A DNA stretch of 64,000 nucleotides, taken from assembly GCF_014201585.1 (NCBI RefSeq), contig NZ_JACHES010000001.1, forward strand, positions 1-64,000, read 5' to 3'. A program made the position numbers and the translations under genes. The notes beneath the pieces were generated by a model. The model searched no databases. It saw nothing but the letters and a program-made list of their open reading frames with translations, and was not told where the DNA came from. Below, one piece after another: positions 26,263 through 34,485 of the stretch (the stretch's first letter is position 1; every line of letters starts with the position of its first letter). Source of the stretch: Anoxybacillus tengchongensis (GTDB taxonomy: Bacteria > Bacillota > Bacilli > Bacillales > Anoxybacillaceae).

Positions 26263-27030
26263 TTGAAGAAAAATATTGTAAAAATCATATTAGATGTATC
26301 GTTGGCGATTATGTTTGTGTTGTTAATGAATCCGAGGGTGTTTAATGGGTTGCCGTTTCATGAAGTGACAGGGTTAGTGATTGGTGTCGCTATTTTCGTT
26401 CATATTGCATTAAACTATAAATGGGTTGTCAATACGGCGAAAAAAATGTTTGATCGTTCACTTTCAGGGAAGACGAGATTTAGTTTTTTGCTAAATATAT
26501 TGTTGTTTATATCGATGACGGGAATTATTGTGACAGGCATTCTTATTTCCAAAGTCGTTTTTCCGCATATTGCAGGTGGGGAAAATCACGTTTTGCGAGA
26601 GCTTCATGATGTTTTTTCGAATGCGACGCTTGTGCTTGTCGGCGTTCACATTGCGTTACATTGGCACTGGATCATGGGTGTGTGGCGAAAAATATTTAAG
26701 ACAAAAGAAGGGCATTGGCGGAAAGGAGTGCTTGTGGCTTTCGCGTTGGTGTTTGCGTTATTTTTCGGAAGCATGCACTGGCTTGCGGTTCATGTAAAGC
26801 CGAGCGAAGAGGCGTTCAAGTCGAAATTTAAACATGAAGTGGCTCATGTGGGAGATATGCCTGCACCGCCGAAAAAGTTTCGCGAAGGGGAGTTTCCTCA
26901 TAAAGAACGCCACGGCAGCAGCCATCCGCTACTTGTTATTTTTGGTCACTTTACATTTTGGGCAGTTGTTATTGTTCCTGTTTACTACATAGAAAAGCGA
27001 ATGCGTCATAGACGACAGGTTCGTGTGTGA
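26263..27030 (+). CDS. DUF4405-like membrane b-type cytochrome
   Basis: This roughly 255-aa integral membrane protein resembles DUF4405/flavinylation-associated cytochromes. It has helices at about 5-25, 35-55, 75-95, 110-130, 140-165 and 215-240. Repeated histidines in or near helices (HIALNYKWV, RELHDVFSNA, HIALHWHWIMGVW) are candidate haem ligands. The substrate is not known; electron transfer across the membrane is the family expectation. The TTG at 26263 is chosen because GGGGGA lies 6 nt upstream; GTG 26260 and ATG 26236 are alternatives. It is a single gene, ended by the hairpin at 27032. Confidence 0.65.
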   Translation: MKKNIVKIILDVSLAIMFVLLMNPRVFNGLPFHEVTGLVIGVAIFVHIALNYKWVVNTAKKMFDRSLSGKTRFSFLLNILLFISMTGIIVTGILISKVVFPHIAGGENHVLRELHDVFSNATLVLVGVHIALHWHWIMGVWRKIFKTKEGHWRKGVLVAFALVFALFFGSMHWLAVHVKPSEEAFKSKFKHEVAHVGDMPAPPKKFREGEFPHKERHGSSHPLLVIFGHFTFWAVVIVPVYYIEKRMRHRRQVRV

Positions 27031-27031
27031 A

Positions 27032-27064
27032 AAAAGGTGTCCCAAGTGTGTGGGACACCTTTTG
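27032..27064. terminator. Bidirectional terminator between the cytochrome gene and sigK
   Basis: AAAAGGTGTCCCA and TGGGACACCTTTT form a perfect stem around a 6-nt loop, lying between the convergent ends of both genes. Confidence 0.88.
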
Positions 27065-27065
27065 T

Positions 27066-27779
27066 TCATGATCCTTTTTTTCCTTTATCATGTTTATAAC
27101 ATTCATGAAATAGCTTCATTAATGCACGTTTTTCGATACGTGAAACGTAGCTGCGAGAAATGCCGAGTTCTTTGGCGATTTCGCGCTGGGTGCGTTCAGG
27201 TTGCATGTTTAAGCCGAAGCGACTAACAATGACTTGGCGTTCACGATCGTCAAGGACGTGCAAATGTTGGGCGATGTTTTCAAGCTCATTATTTTTTTCA
27301 ATCATATCGCTAATGTCCTCATCTTCCGACTTTAATACATCTAGCAAGCTAATTTCGTTTCCGTCGCGATCTTGCCCGATTGGATCATGAAGAGATACAT
27401 CTTTTTTTGTTTTTTTGAGCGAACGTAAATGCATAAGTATTTCATTTTCAATACAACGCGCTGCATAAGTGGCGAGTTTCGTTCCTTTTCCGGTTGAGTA
27501 GCTTTCGATCGCTTTAATTAAGCCGATTGTGCCGATTGAAATTAAATCTTCTGGATCTTCTCCGGTGTTTTCAAACTTTTTTACAATGTGCGCAACGAGA
27601 CGTAAATTATGTTCGATTAGCTTATTTCGGGCGTGTTCGTCTCCTTTAGCCATCTGTTTTAAATACATTGCTTCTTCTTTTGCATCGAGCGGTTGTGGGA
27701 AGGCATTGTTTTTCACATAAGAAACTAAAAAGACAAGCTCTTTTATAAACAAAGCAAGTGCAGAAAAAATAGTGCCCAT
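27066..27779 (-). CDS. sigK: RNA polymerase sporulation sigma factor K precursor (pro-sigmaK), uninterrupted
   Basis: SigmaK drives late mother-cell genes for cortex and coat formation. The product has sigma-70 regions 2 ([17 protein letters not shown]) and 4 ([23 protein letters not shown]) in one reading frame, so no skin-type prophage interrupts it, unlike in B. subtilis. The first 20 residues are hydrophobic and end before [11 protein letters not shown]. The known pro-sequence cleavage S20-Y21 fits exactly if the second ATG (27779) is used, which supports that start over 27782. SpoIVFB would activate it. Confidence 0.93.
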   Translation of the reverse strand: MGTIFSALALFIKELVFLVSYVKNNAFPQPLDAKEEAMYLKQMAKGDEHARNKLIEHNLRLVAHIVKKFENTGEDPEDLISIGTIGLIKAIESYSTGKGTKLATYAARCIENEILMHLRSLKKTKKDVSLHDPIGQDRDGNEISLLDVLKSEDEDISDMIEKNNELENIAQHLHVLDDRERQVIVSRFGLNMQPERTQREIAKELGISRSYVSRIEKRALMKLFHECYKHDKGKKGS

Positions 27780-27812
27780 CATCGTTCACCTCACAGGTGG
27801 TCATTTGTTGCT

Positions 27813-27835
27813 TATGTATGTATATGCATTAGAAA
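27813..27835 (-). promoter_or_regulatory. Possible sigmaE/sigmaK-type promoter of sigK
   Basis: On the minus strand CATACATA (27813-27820) matches the -10 box of sigmaE/K promoters. A weaker CAAGTTT lies 14 nt upstream as the -35. Known sigK genes are transcribed by sigmaE with SpoIIID, then by sigmaK. Confidence 0.4.
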
Positions 27836-27932
27836 ACTTGTTCGTGTTTGGACACACGATTTTTTTTGTTTTGTGAAAGAACATGACGTATAATTGGAAA
27901 CTGTAAATATACCTAAGAAAGAAGGATGAATC

Positions 27933-29261
27933 GTGAGAAGGGCGATGATGAAACCGTTAAAACTGACACCGCCGCAACTATTAGCGTTTATGTTTCTTTT
28001 TCTCGTCGTTATTGGTGGGGTGTTGTTGAAGTTGCCGATCGCAACAAATAAACATATTAGCTGGCTTGATGCATTCTTTTTATCCACGTCCGCCGCGACA
28101 GTAACTGGACTAGCACCAATTGATCCCGGCTCTACGTTCACGTTGTTTGGGGAAGTCGTTTTAATGGTGCTCATTCAAGTGGGTGGGCTTGGGATTATGA
28201 CCTTTGCGGTGCTCGTTGTCATTGTGCTTGGAAAAAAAATCGGAATGAAGCAGCGCATGTTGATGCAGGAAGCCCTAAATCAACCATCGCTTGGCGGCGT
28301 CATTCGTTTGGCGCGCAATTTATTGTTGTTTGCTTTATTCATGGAAGTTGTCGGAGCGGCGTTGTTAGCGATCGATTGGGTTCCGAAAATGGGGTGGGCA
28401 AAAGGATTGTATTACAGTCTTTTTCACACCATCGCATCGTTTAATAATGCAGGGTTTGCATTATGGCCGGATAATTTGTCACGTTTTGTCGGTGACCCGA
28501 TCGTCAACGTTACCGTTTCTTTGCTCGTGATCATCGGAGGTCTTGGTTTTACCGTTGTGTTTGACGTATTGTATCAACGGCGTTGGAGAAAACTGTCTCT
28601 CCATACGAAACTCATGTTAATCATGACGCTTGTTGTGAATGTTGTGGCGATTGTTGCCATATTTTTATTTGAACGTCATAATCCGAAAACGCTCGGTTCA
28701 CTTTCGCTTTTTGAACAGTTATGGGCTGCATATTTTCAAGGCATTACACCAAGAACGGCAGGATTTAATACAATCGATATCGGCTCATTAGAGCAACCAA
28801 CAGCGATGCTTATGATTTTTCTTATGTTTATTGGAGCAGGAAGCACATCGACCGGTGGAGGAATTAAACTGACAACATTTGCGGTCATCGTGTTTGCGGT
28901 GATGAGTTTTCTAAAAGGAAAAGAAGAAACAGTGATTGGGATGAGAACGATTCGCCATACGATCATTTTGCGTGCGTTAGCGATTGCATCGATGAGTATG
29001 TTGTTTATTTTTGTTGTGACGATGATGTTGACACTTACCGAAGACGCCTCGCTTCTTGCTCTTTTATTTGAAGTAGTATCTGCATTTGGGACCGTTGGAC
29101 TCTCGATGAATTTGACGCCACATTTATCAACGGTTGGGAAAATGCTCATTATTGGCGTCATGTTGTTTGGAAAGTTAGGTCCGTTAACGCTCGTGTATTC
29201 GATTGCGAAACCGAAAAAAACAAATATTCGTTATCCGAACGGAGATATATTGACAGGATGA
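27933..29261 (+). CDS. TrkH/KtrB-family potassium transporter channel subunit
   Basis: This is the membrane subunit of a Ktr potassium uptake system that works with a cytoplasmic KtrA/KtrC nucleotide-binding ring. The 442-aa protein shows the fourfold TM-pore-TM pattern. Each pore loop has the expected filter-like segment: STSAATVTGLAP, HTIASFNNAGFAL, QGITPRTAGFNTID and VSAFGTVGLSMN. No ktrA/ktrC gene is adjacent. It starts at GTG with AAGGAT 6 nt before it. KtrB and KtrD cannot be told apart here. Confidence 0.88.
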   Translation: MRRAMMKPLKLTPPQLLAFMFLFLVVIGGVLLKLPIATNKHISWLDAFFLSTSAATVTGLAPIDPGSTFTLFGEVVLMVLIQVGGLGIMTFAVLVVIVLGKKIGMKQRMLMQEALNQPSLGGVIRLARNLLLFALFMEVVGAALLAIDWVPKMGWAKGLYYSLFHTIASFNNAGFALWPDNLSRFVGDPIVNVTVSLLVIIGGLGFTVVFDVLYQRRWRKLSLHTKLMLIMTLVVNVVAIVAIFLFERHNPKTLGSLSLFEQLWAAYFQGITPRTAGFNTIDIGSLEQPTAMLMIFLMFIGAGSTSTGGGIKLTTFAVIVFAVMSFLKGKEETVIGMRTIRHTIILRALAIASMSMLFIFVVTMMLTLTEDASLLALLFEVVSAFGTVGLSMNLTPHLSTVGKMLIIGVMLFGKLGPLTLVYSIAKPKKTNIRYPNGDILTG

Positions 29262-29262
29262 A

Positions 29263-29291
29263 AAAAGCGAGGGAGCGTCCCTCGCTTTTAT
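29263..29291. terminator. Bidirectional terminator between the Ktr gene and motB
   Basis: AAAAGCGAGGGA and TCCCTCGCTTTT form a perfect stem around GCG, and it overlaps the end of motB. Confidence 0.85.
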
Positions 29292-30043
29292 TGTGCTGGC
29301 TCTTGTGGCATAATTAAAATTTCTACACGTCGGTTTTTGGCGCGTCCTTCTGGTGTGGCGTTGGAAGCGATCGGTTTAAATTCACCGTATCCTTTTGCGC
29401 TAAATAATTGTGGATTTAACTTTGTATTTTCAAGCAACAGTTTCATAAAGTTAACGGCGCGCATGACGCTTAATTCCCAGTTTGAAGCAAACTTCGCATT
29501 GTTGATCGGTACGTTGTCCGTATGTCCGCTAATGACGATGTTGCGCGGTGGATTCATGACAAGCAAGTTTGATATTTTTTTGGCGACATCGCGATATTGC
29601 GGTTTAATGTCAGCACTGCCCGAATCAAACAGCACATCGTTTGCGATCGTAACAAGTAATCCTTCCTCTGTCATCGCTACAGATAATTCTCCACTCAATT
29701 GATTCGTTTTGACGTATTCGTTAAATTTACTTTGAATCTTTTTTAATTCCTCGTATTCTTCTTTTGAAATTTTGACATACGGTTTTTGATTTGGTGAGTC
29801 TTTAATGACCGAGTCCATTTCTTCCCGCTCAATCGGGCTTAAATATTGCAGCGCCCCTGTACCGCCTGTGAATACACTATTAAACGCGCGCGCAATTTCC
29901 ATAAACTTTTTTGAGTCAATTTGACTACTTGCGAACAGTACGATAAATAGCGCAAGCAACAATGTCAATAAGTCAGCGTACGGAATGAGCCAGCTTTCAT
30001 CGACATGTTCTTCATGATGATGTTTTTTATGCTTTTTCGCCAT
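29288..30043 (-). CDS. motB: Flagellar motor stator protein MotB
   Basis: MotB anchors the stator to peptidoglycan and carries the proton site. The 251-aa product has one N-terminal helix with D24 in PYADLLTLLLALFIVLF, the expected proton-binding Asp. An OmpA-like peptidoglycan-binding domain follows (about 125-245, with ISGHTDNVPINN and NWELSVMRA). The SWLIPYADLL region is closer to B. subtilis MotB than to the sodium-type MotS (by memory). It overlaps motA by 17 nt. AGGAGCT lies 7 nt before the ATG. Confidence 0.92.
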   Translation of the reverse strand: MAKKHKKHHHEEHVDESWLIPYADLLTLLLALFIVLFASSQIDSKKFMEIARAFNSVFTGGTGALQYLSPIEREEMDSVIKDSPNQKPYVKISKEEYEELKKIQSKFNEYVKTNQLSGELSVAMTEEGLLVTIANDVLFDSGSADIKPQYRDVAKKISNLLVMNPPRNIVISGHTDNVPINNAKFASNWELSVMRAVNFMKLLLENTKLNPQLFSAKGYGEFKPIASNATPEGRAKNRRVEILIMPQEPAQ

Positions 30044-30827
30044 TATTTTGAGCTCCTTGTCCTAAAAGTTTTTGACGTTCGCTCATCGGTAAGTACGAAG
30101 CTAATTTTTGTTCAATCGCCCGCGGTGCTTGTCCTTCAATAATGGAAAGCACACCTTCAATCATCACTTGTCGCACTTTAATTTCTTCTTTTGATTTCCG
30201 TTTTAATTTGTTCGCAAACGGGTGCCAAAGAACGTATCCTGTAAAAATCCCCATGAGTGTCGCCACGAACGCCGCACTAATCGCATGACCGAGACGCTCA
30301 ATATCAGACATATCTTGCAAGGCAGCGATCAATCCAACGACGGCCCCAAGTACCCCGAGCGTTGGGGCATATGTGCCGGCTTGTGTAAAAATGGTAGCGT
30401 TCGCTAAGTGTCGTTCTTCCATCGCTTCAATTTCTTCCGTCATGACATCACGAATAAATTCTTGTGACTGTCCGTCAATCGCTAAACTTAATCCGTTGCG
30501 CAAAAACGGATCATCAATTTCAGCCACTTTTGCTTCTAACGCTAACAATCCTTCGCGGCGAGCGATGTTTGCCCATTCAACAAACAGAGGGATGAGTTCT
30601 TCAATTTTCGGCGTTTTTGACTCTTTGAAAATAATCCCAAATAATTTCGGCACTTTCGAAATTTCTTTTGTTGGAAAGGCGATCGTAACAGCGGCCGCTG
30701 TCCCTAATAAAATGATTAAAATCGCAGCAGGGTTAATGAGCACAGCTGGGCTTACCCCTTTAAACACCATTCCGACACCGACAGCGATAATGCCAAGAAT
30801 GAGCCCAATTAAGGACGTACGGTCCAT
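30027..30827 (-). CDS. motA: Flagellar motor stator protein MotA
   Basis: MotA forms the torque-generating ring of the stator. The 266-aa product has four membrane segments (about 5-22, 35-52, 150-170, 185-205), the start MDRTSLIGLILG seen in Bacillus MotA, and the cytoplasmic loop with ANIARREGLLALE. The ATG at 30827 follows AGAGGTGAT; the longer frame to 30947 is not supported. It is translated first, with motB overlapping. Confidence 0.93.
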   Translation of the reverse strand: MDRTSLIGLILGIIAVGVGMVFKGVSPAVLINPAAILIILLGTAAAVTIAFPTKEISKVPKLFGIIFKESKTPKIEELIPLFVEWANIARREGLLALEAKVAEIDDPFLRNGLSLAIDGQSQEFIRDVMTEEIEAMEERHLANATIFTQAGTYAPTLGVLGAVVGLIAALQDMSDIERLGHAISAAFVATLMGIFTGYVLWHPFANKLKRKSKEEIKVRQVMIEGVLSIIEGQAPRAIEQKLASYLPMSERQKLLGQGAQNNGEKA

Positions 30828-30921
30828 GATATCACCTCTAGTTGTAGTTGTAGATTGAAAAATAAATCCAAGTTTATCATATAATTTATCCGAATGTTTG
30901 AAAAGGGAAATTTGTACGAAA

Positions 30922-30954
30922 AAAACCCTTGAAGTGGAAAACTTCAAGGGTTAA
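30922..30954 (-). terminator. Terminator after pssA
   Basis: AACCCTTGAAGT and ACTTCAAGGGTT form a perfect 12-bp stem. On the minus strand it is followed by TTTTTTTC. Confidence 0.85.
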
Positions 30955-31490
30955 ATTTTCTTTAGCTTGAATGGACCAACCATTAAAAGAGAAAGCGTAA
31001 AAATAATAAAAATAAAGACATAAGGCGGGAAGTAATGAATCGTTAAATAGCTGAGCGTCAATAAACAACCTGCCGCTGTAATCGGCAAACCGGTGAAATA
31101 TCCGTTGCTTTCAGTAATGTTAAATCGCGCTAGGCGAAAGGCTCCACAACCGATATAAAAAATCGTAAAAAATGAGCCAGGTGCACCAAATTCGTGCAAT
31201 AATCCTTGATAAAGTAATAGTGCAGGTGCTACTCCAAATGATATAATATCACTCATTGAGTCCAATTGTTTCCCTAAGTCCGATTCGATGTTCATTTTCC
31301 GAGCGACTGTCCCGTCAAAACGATCGGCAAGTGCTGCTAAAAAAATAAATAATACAGAAACGTTCAGCTGGCCTTTCACCGCAAATAAAATTGCGAAACC
31401 GCCTAAGCTTAAGTTTGTTAACGTCAATACGTTTGCCGTATGCGCTTTAAGTTTTTTAATGGTATGATCAATATAATCCGATAAAAACAT
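30951..31490 (-). CDS. pssA: CDP-diacylglycerol-serine O-phosphatidyltransferase
   Basis: This enzyme makes phosphatidylserine from CDP-diacylglycerol and serine in the membrane. The 179-aa product carries the full CDP-alcohol phosphotransferase motif: D59-G60-x2-A63-R64-x8-G73-x3-D77-x3-D81. About six membrane helices are seen. The psd gene, which uses its product, lies divergently 125 bp away. Together they give phosphatidylethanolamine. Confidence 0.92.
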   Translation of the reverse strand: MFLSDYIDHTIKKLKAHTANVLTLTNLSLGGFAILFAVKGQLNVSVLFIFLAALADRFDGTVARKMNIESDLGKQLDSMSDIISFGVAPALLLYQGLLHEFGAPGSFFTIFYIGCGAFRLARFNITESNGYFTGLPITAAGCLLTLSYLTIHYFPPYVFIFIIFTLSLLMVGPFKLKKI

Positions 31491-31527
31491 ATAAATTCAC
31501 TCCTTTATTAAAATCGTGCCGACCCAC

Positions 31528-31557
31528 TTGCCAAAAATATCACTCGGTTACTAATAT
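31528..31557 (+). promoter_or_regulatory. Probable sigmaA promoter of psd
   Basis: TTGCCA (31528-31533), an 18-nt gap and TAATAT (31552-31557). A small hairpin, AGTAAAG with CTTTACT (31579-31598), lies in the leader just before the ribosome site. Confidence 0.5.
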
Positions 31558-31614
31558 TTTATTGATAATAAGCAAACTAGTAAAGGACATTCTTTACTTT
31601 AGGAGGGAAAGTCG

Positions 31615-32412
31615 TTGGTGAAGTGGTTATATCGACTATTTATTGAATTGACAAATCAGCCATTGACATCGAAATGTCTCGCTTCGTTCACACGTTCGAA
31701 ATGGAGTCGGTTAGTCATTCCATCTTATGCGAAAGTATATAAAGTTAATGAAGAAGAAATGGAAAAAAAGTTGCACGAATACGAAACGCTCCAACAACTG
31801 TTCGTTCGCACATTAAAAGAAGGTCTTCGTCCAGTTGATGCGCATCCAGATAGCGTCGTCAGCCCTGTCGATGCAGTCATCGAAGATGTCGGCATCATTA
31901 CGGATCAAAAAGAAATCATCGTCAAAGGGAAAACGTACTCCATTCGTGAAATGCTCGGCGATGACCGAATAGCTGAAAAATATTTGCATGGAACGTTTAT
32001 TATTTTGTATTTAAGTCCGAGTCATTATCATCGCATTCATAGCCCAATATGTGGGGAGGTTGTAAAGCAGTGGGAGCTCGGCAACAAGTCATATCCGGTA
32101 AACCGCCTTGGATTGAAATATGGCAAGGCGCCCCTTTCTAAAAATTACAGAAGAATTACGGAACTGTGTACAAATGGCATGTATACGGCTATTGTGAAAG
32201 TCGGGGCGATGTTTGTCAACAGCATTGAATTAACGCATGAGCATGATTACGTAAAAAAAGGAGAAGAAATCGGATATTTTTCGTTCGGTTCAACCGTTGT
32301 GTTATTGTTTGAAAAAGATGTATTTACGTTAGACGAACAAATCGTTCCGCCACTTGAAGTGAAAATGGGACAACGGATCGGTTTTTTGACACAAAAGAAA
32401 AAGAGCCAATAA
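31615..32412 (+). CDS. psd: Phosphatidylserine decarboxylase proenzyme
   Basis: Psd turns phosphatidylserine into phosphatidylethanolamine at the membrane. The 265-aa proenzyme has SPSHYHRIHSP (active-site His region), SPVDAVIEDVG, and YFSFGSTVVLLFE near the C-terminus. There the chain is cut before Ser of GST to make the pyruvoyl group. The start is TTG at 31615 (8 nt after AGGAGG) or GTG at 31618. The neighbour pssA supplies the substrate. Confidence 0.93.
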   Translation: MVKWLYRLFIELTNQPLTSKCLASFTRSKWSRLVIPSYAKVYKVNEEEMEKKLHEYETLQQLFVRTLKEGLRPVDAHPDSVVSPVDAVIEDVGIITDQKEIIVKGKTYSIREMLGDDRIAEKYLHGTFIILYLSPSHYHRIHSPICGEVVKQWELGNKSYPVNRLGLKYGKAPLSKNYRRITELCTNGMYTAIVKVGAMFVNSIELTHEHDYVKKGEEIGYFSFGSTVVLLFEKDVFTLDEQIVPPLEVKMGQRIGFLTQKKKSQ

Positions 32413-32416
32413 AGGC

Positions 32417-32563
32417 TCAAGCCGATGATGATTGTTTTAGTTTATGTTCAAGACGGCGACGGAAAATTTCACGTTCAATCAGTTGAATAAACTCTTTACT
32501 TAATTGCAACTCTTTCGCTTTGTAGTATGATTCGATTAATAAGTCGTCAGGCAAACATTTCAT
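32417..32563 (-). CDS. sda: Sporulation checkpoint inhibitor Sda
   Basis: Sda is a small helical hairpin that blocks KinA autophosphorylation when replication is disturbed, holding back sporulation. The 48-aa product includes [16 protein letters not shown] and [17 protein letters not shown], closely like the B. subtilis pattern LSDELLIESYFKATEM. It has a strong AGGAGGCG site before the ATG. It is placed beside yqeG as in B. subtilis. Its 5' region holds an inverted repeat, a LexA-like palindrome and DnaA boxes, fitting replication-linked control. Confidence 0.9.
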   Translation of the reverse strand: MKCLPDDLLIESYYKAKELQLSKEFIQLIEREIFRRRLEHKLKQSSSA

Positions 32564-32580
32564 TTTTTTCGCCTCCTAAG

Positions 32581-32602
32581 GTATACATCAATACATGTAT
32601 AC
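32581..32602. promoter_or_regulatory. Inverted repeat in the sda upstream region
   Basis: GTATACAT and ATGTATAC are separated by 6 nt, 18 nt before the sda start. It could be an operator or a leader hairpin. Confidence 0.45.
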
Positions 32603-32646
32603 ATATAATGGTAGGTTTATCTTCACTTTACCATAAATCAAAAATA

Positions 32647-32660
32647 AGAACAATTGTTCT
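32647..32660. promoter_or_regulatory. LexA/DinR-like palindrome between sda and yqeG
   Basis: AGAACAATTGTTCT is a perfect palindrome with the core GAAC-N4-GTTC known for Bacillus LexA boxes. The flanking bases are A/T and not the usual C/G. On the sda strand TTGTTC in it could act as a -35, with TAAAGT 17 nt further as the -10. Confidence 0.5.
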
Positions 32661-32662
32661 AA

Positions 32663-32762
32663 TTATCCACAGGTGGCGGTGGATAAAGTGTGGATGGATT
32701 GTTCATAACATGTAGGAAAAGTTGATAAATATGTGTGGGTAATGTGTATAAAGTTATCCACA
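32663..32762. promoter_or_regulatory. Cluster of DnaA boxes between sda and yqeG
   Basis: Exact TTATCCACA boxes lie at 32663-32671 and 32754-32762. One-mismatch boxes on the other strand lie at 32678-32686 (GGTGGATAA) and 32734-32742 (TGTGGGTAA). DnaA control of sda is established in B. subtilis. The yqeG promoter (TTGATA at 32722, TATAAA at 32747, gap 19) also falls in the cluster. Confidence 0.8.
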
Positions 32763-32843
32763 ATACACGAAAGTCGTCGGATTTTGTCGAAAAATTTTAC
32801 AATTTGTTTATTTATGTAAAAAACAAAGAAGGAATGAGGAAGT

Positions 32844-33356
32844 ATGTTAAAATATTTTTTGCCAAACGAACATGCGAAAAGTATTTTTGAAATTACCCCA
32901 GAGCATTTGAAACAAAAAGGAATAAAAGGGATTATTACCGATTTAGACAATACGTTAATCGAATGGGATCGCCCGCTAGCAACGCCAGATGTTGCTCGTT
33001 GGTTTGAACAAATGAAACAAAGCGGCATTCAAGTAACGATCGTATCGAATAACAATAAAAAGCGAGTTGAAGCGTTTGCGAAACCGCTCGGTATCCCGTT
33101 TATTTTTGAGGCGCGCAAGCCGTTAACGCGAGCGTTTCAACAAGCGCTGCGCGACATGAATCTAAAAAAGGAAGAAGTTGTCGTCATCGGTGATCAGCTT
33201 CTTACCGATGTATTTGGCGGCAATCGCCTCGGATTACATACGATTTTAGTCGTTCCTGTTGCGCAAACAGACGGCTTTTTTACTCGTATAAATCGAAATA
33301 TTGAACGAAAAATTTTAAATATGATGCGAAAAAAAGGTATGATTCATTGGGAGTGA
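32844..33356 (+). CDS. yqeG: YqeG-type HAD phosphatase
   Basis: This 170-aa HAD-family phosphatase of subfamily IIIA has the nucleophile motif DLDNTLIEWD, VSNNN (motif II), a Lys in ARKPLTRAF, and VIGDQLLTDVFGGN (motif IV). The physiological substrate is not established. It begins the conserved run yqeG-yqeH-aroE-yqeI-nadD and its stop lies next to the yqeH start. Confidence 0.9.
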   Translation: MLKYFLPNEHAKSIFEITPEHLKQKGIKGIITDLDNTLIEWDRPLATPDVARWFEQMKQSGIQVTIVSNNNKKRVEAFAKPLGIPFIFEARKPLTRAFQQALRDMNLKKEEVVVIGDQLLTDVFGGNRLGLHTILVVPVAQTDGFFTRINRNIERKILNMMRKKGMIHWE

Positions 33357-33361
33357 TGATA

Positions 33362-34465
33362 ATGAGTGAACGAATGATTTGTATTGGGTGTGGAGTAACA
33401 ATTCAAACCGAAGATGAAACGAAAATTGGATATGCGCCTCCTTCAGCGCTTGAACGTGATCCAATGATTTGCCAGCGCTGTTTTCGATTAAAACATTACA
33501 ACGAAGTGCAAGATGTATCTTTAACGGATGATGACTTTTTAAACATTTTGCACGGCATCGGACAAGCGGATGGACTTGTAGTGAAAATTGTTGACATTTT
33601 TGACTTCAATGGTAGTTGGTTGCCGGGCTTACATCGATTTGTCGGAAAAAAAGATGTGCTACTTGTCGGCAATAAAGTTGATTTGTTGCCAAAGTCTGTG
33701 AAACATGAAAAAGTCACGCGTTGGATGAAACAAACAGCGCGTGAACTCGGATTGCAGCCACGCGATGTCTTTTTAGTCAGCGCCAATAAAGGTGATGGAA
33801 TGAAGGAAGTGATGGTTGCGATTGATGAGTATCGCAATGGAAAAGATGTATATGTCGTCGGCTGTACAAACGTCGGAAAATCAACGTTTATTAATCGTAT
33901 CATTAAAGAAGCGACAGGAAAAGGAAACGTCATTACGACGTCATATTTTCCGGGAACGACATTAGATATGATTGAAATTCCGCTCGATGACGGATCAGCG
34001 CTTTATGATACGCCAGGCATTATAAATCATCATCAAATGGCACATTTCGTCGATAAAAAAGATTTAAAAGTCATTACGCCGAAAAAAGAAATAAAGCCGA
34101 AAGTATATCAATTAAACGAACAACAAACGTTATTTTTCGGCGGACTTGCCCGGTTAGATTATGTGAGCGGGGGAAGACGTCCATTTGTATGTTATATGTC
34201 AAATGAACTATTTATTCATCGAACGAAACGTGAACATGCAGATGAATTGTATGAGAGACATCTCGGTGAATTGTTGCAGCCGCCGCGCAAAAGCTATTGT
34301 GATCAATTGCCACCACTTGTTGCCCATCATTTTACGTTAAAAGAACCAAAAACAGATATCGTTTTTTCAGGGCTCGGTTGGGTGACATGTCACGAACCGG
34401 GGGCACAAGTCATTGCGTATGCGCCAAAAGGTGTCGGTGTGATGTTGCGCAAATCGCTCATTTAA
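33362..34465 (+). CDS. yqeH: Circularly permuted GTPase YqeH, 30S ribosome assembly
   Basis: YqeH is needed for 30S subunit maturation. The 367-aa product starts with a zinc finger (CIGCG and CQRCFR). It shows the GTPase motifs in permuted order: G4 NKVDLL, G5 SANKGDG, G1 GCTNVGKST, G2 region SYFPGTT, then G3 DTPG. A C-terminal RNA-binding domain follows. The ATG at 33362 is favoured; TTG at 33347 lies inside yqeG. Confidence 0.95.
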   Translation: MSERMICIGCGVTIQTEDETKIGYAPPSALERDPMICQRCFRLKHYNEVQDVSLTDDDFLNILHGIGQADGLVVKIVDIFDFNGSWLPGLHRFVGKKDVLLVGNKVDLLPKSVKHEKVTRWMKQTARELGLQPRDVFLVSANKGDGMKEVMVAIDEYRNGKDVYVVGCTNVGKSTFINRIIKEATGKGNVITTSYFPGTTLDMIEIPLDDGSALYDTPGIINHHQMAHFVDKKDLKVITPKKEIKPKVYQLNEQQTLFFGGLARLDYVSGGRRPFVCYMSNELFIHRTKREHADELYERHLGELLQPPRKSYCDQLPPLVAHHFTLKEPKTDIVFSGLGWVTCHEPGAQVIAYAPKGVGVMLRKSLI

Positions 34466-34485
34466 CATAAAAGGGGGAGAGGGAT

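Noticed and set aside
27841-27872. Small stem CGTGT/ACACG with a T-run as a terminator
   Set aside because: Only about 5 bp, and placed in the divergent promoter region of sigK and the Ktr gene.
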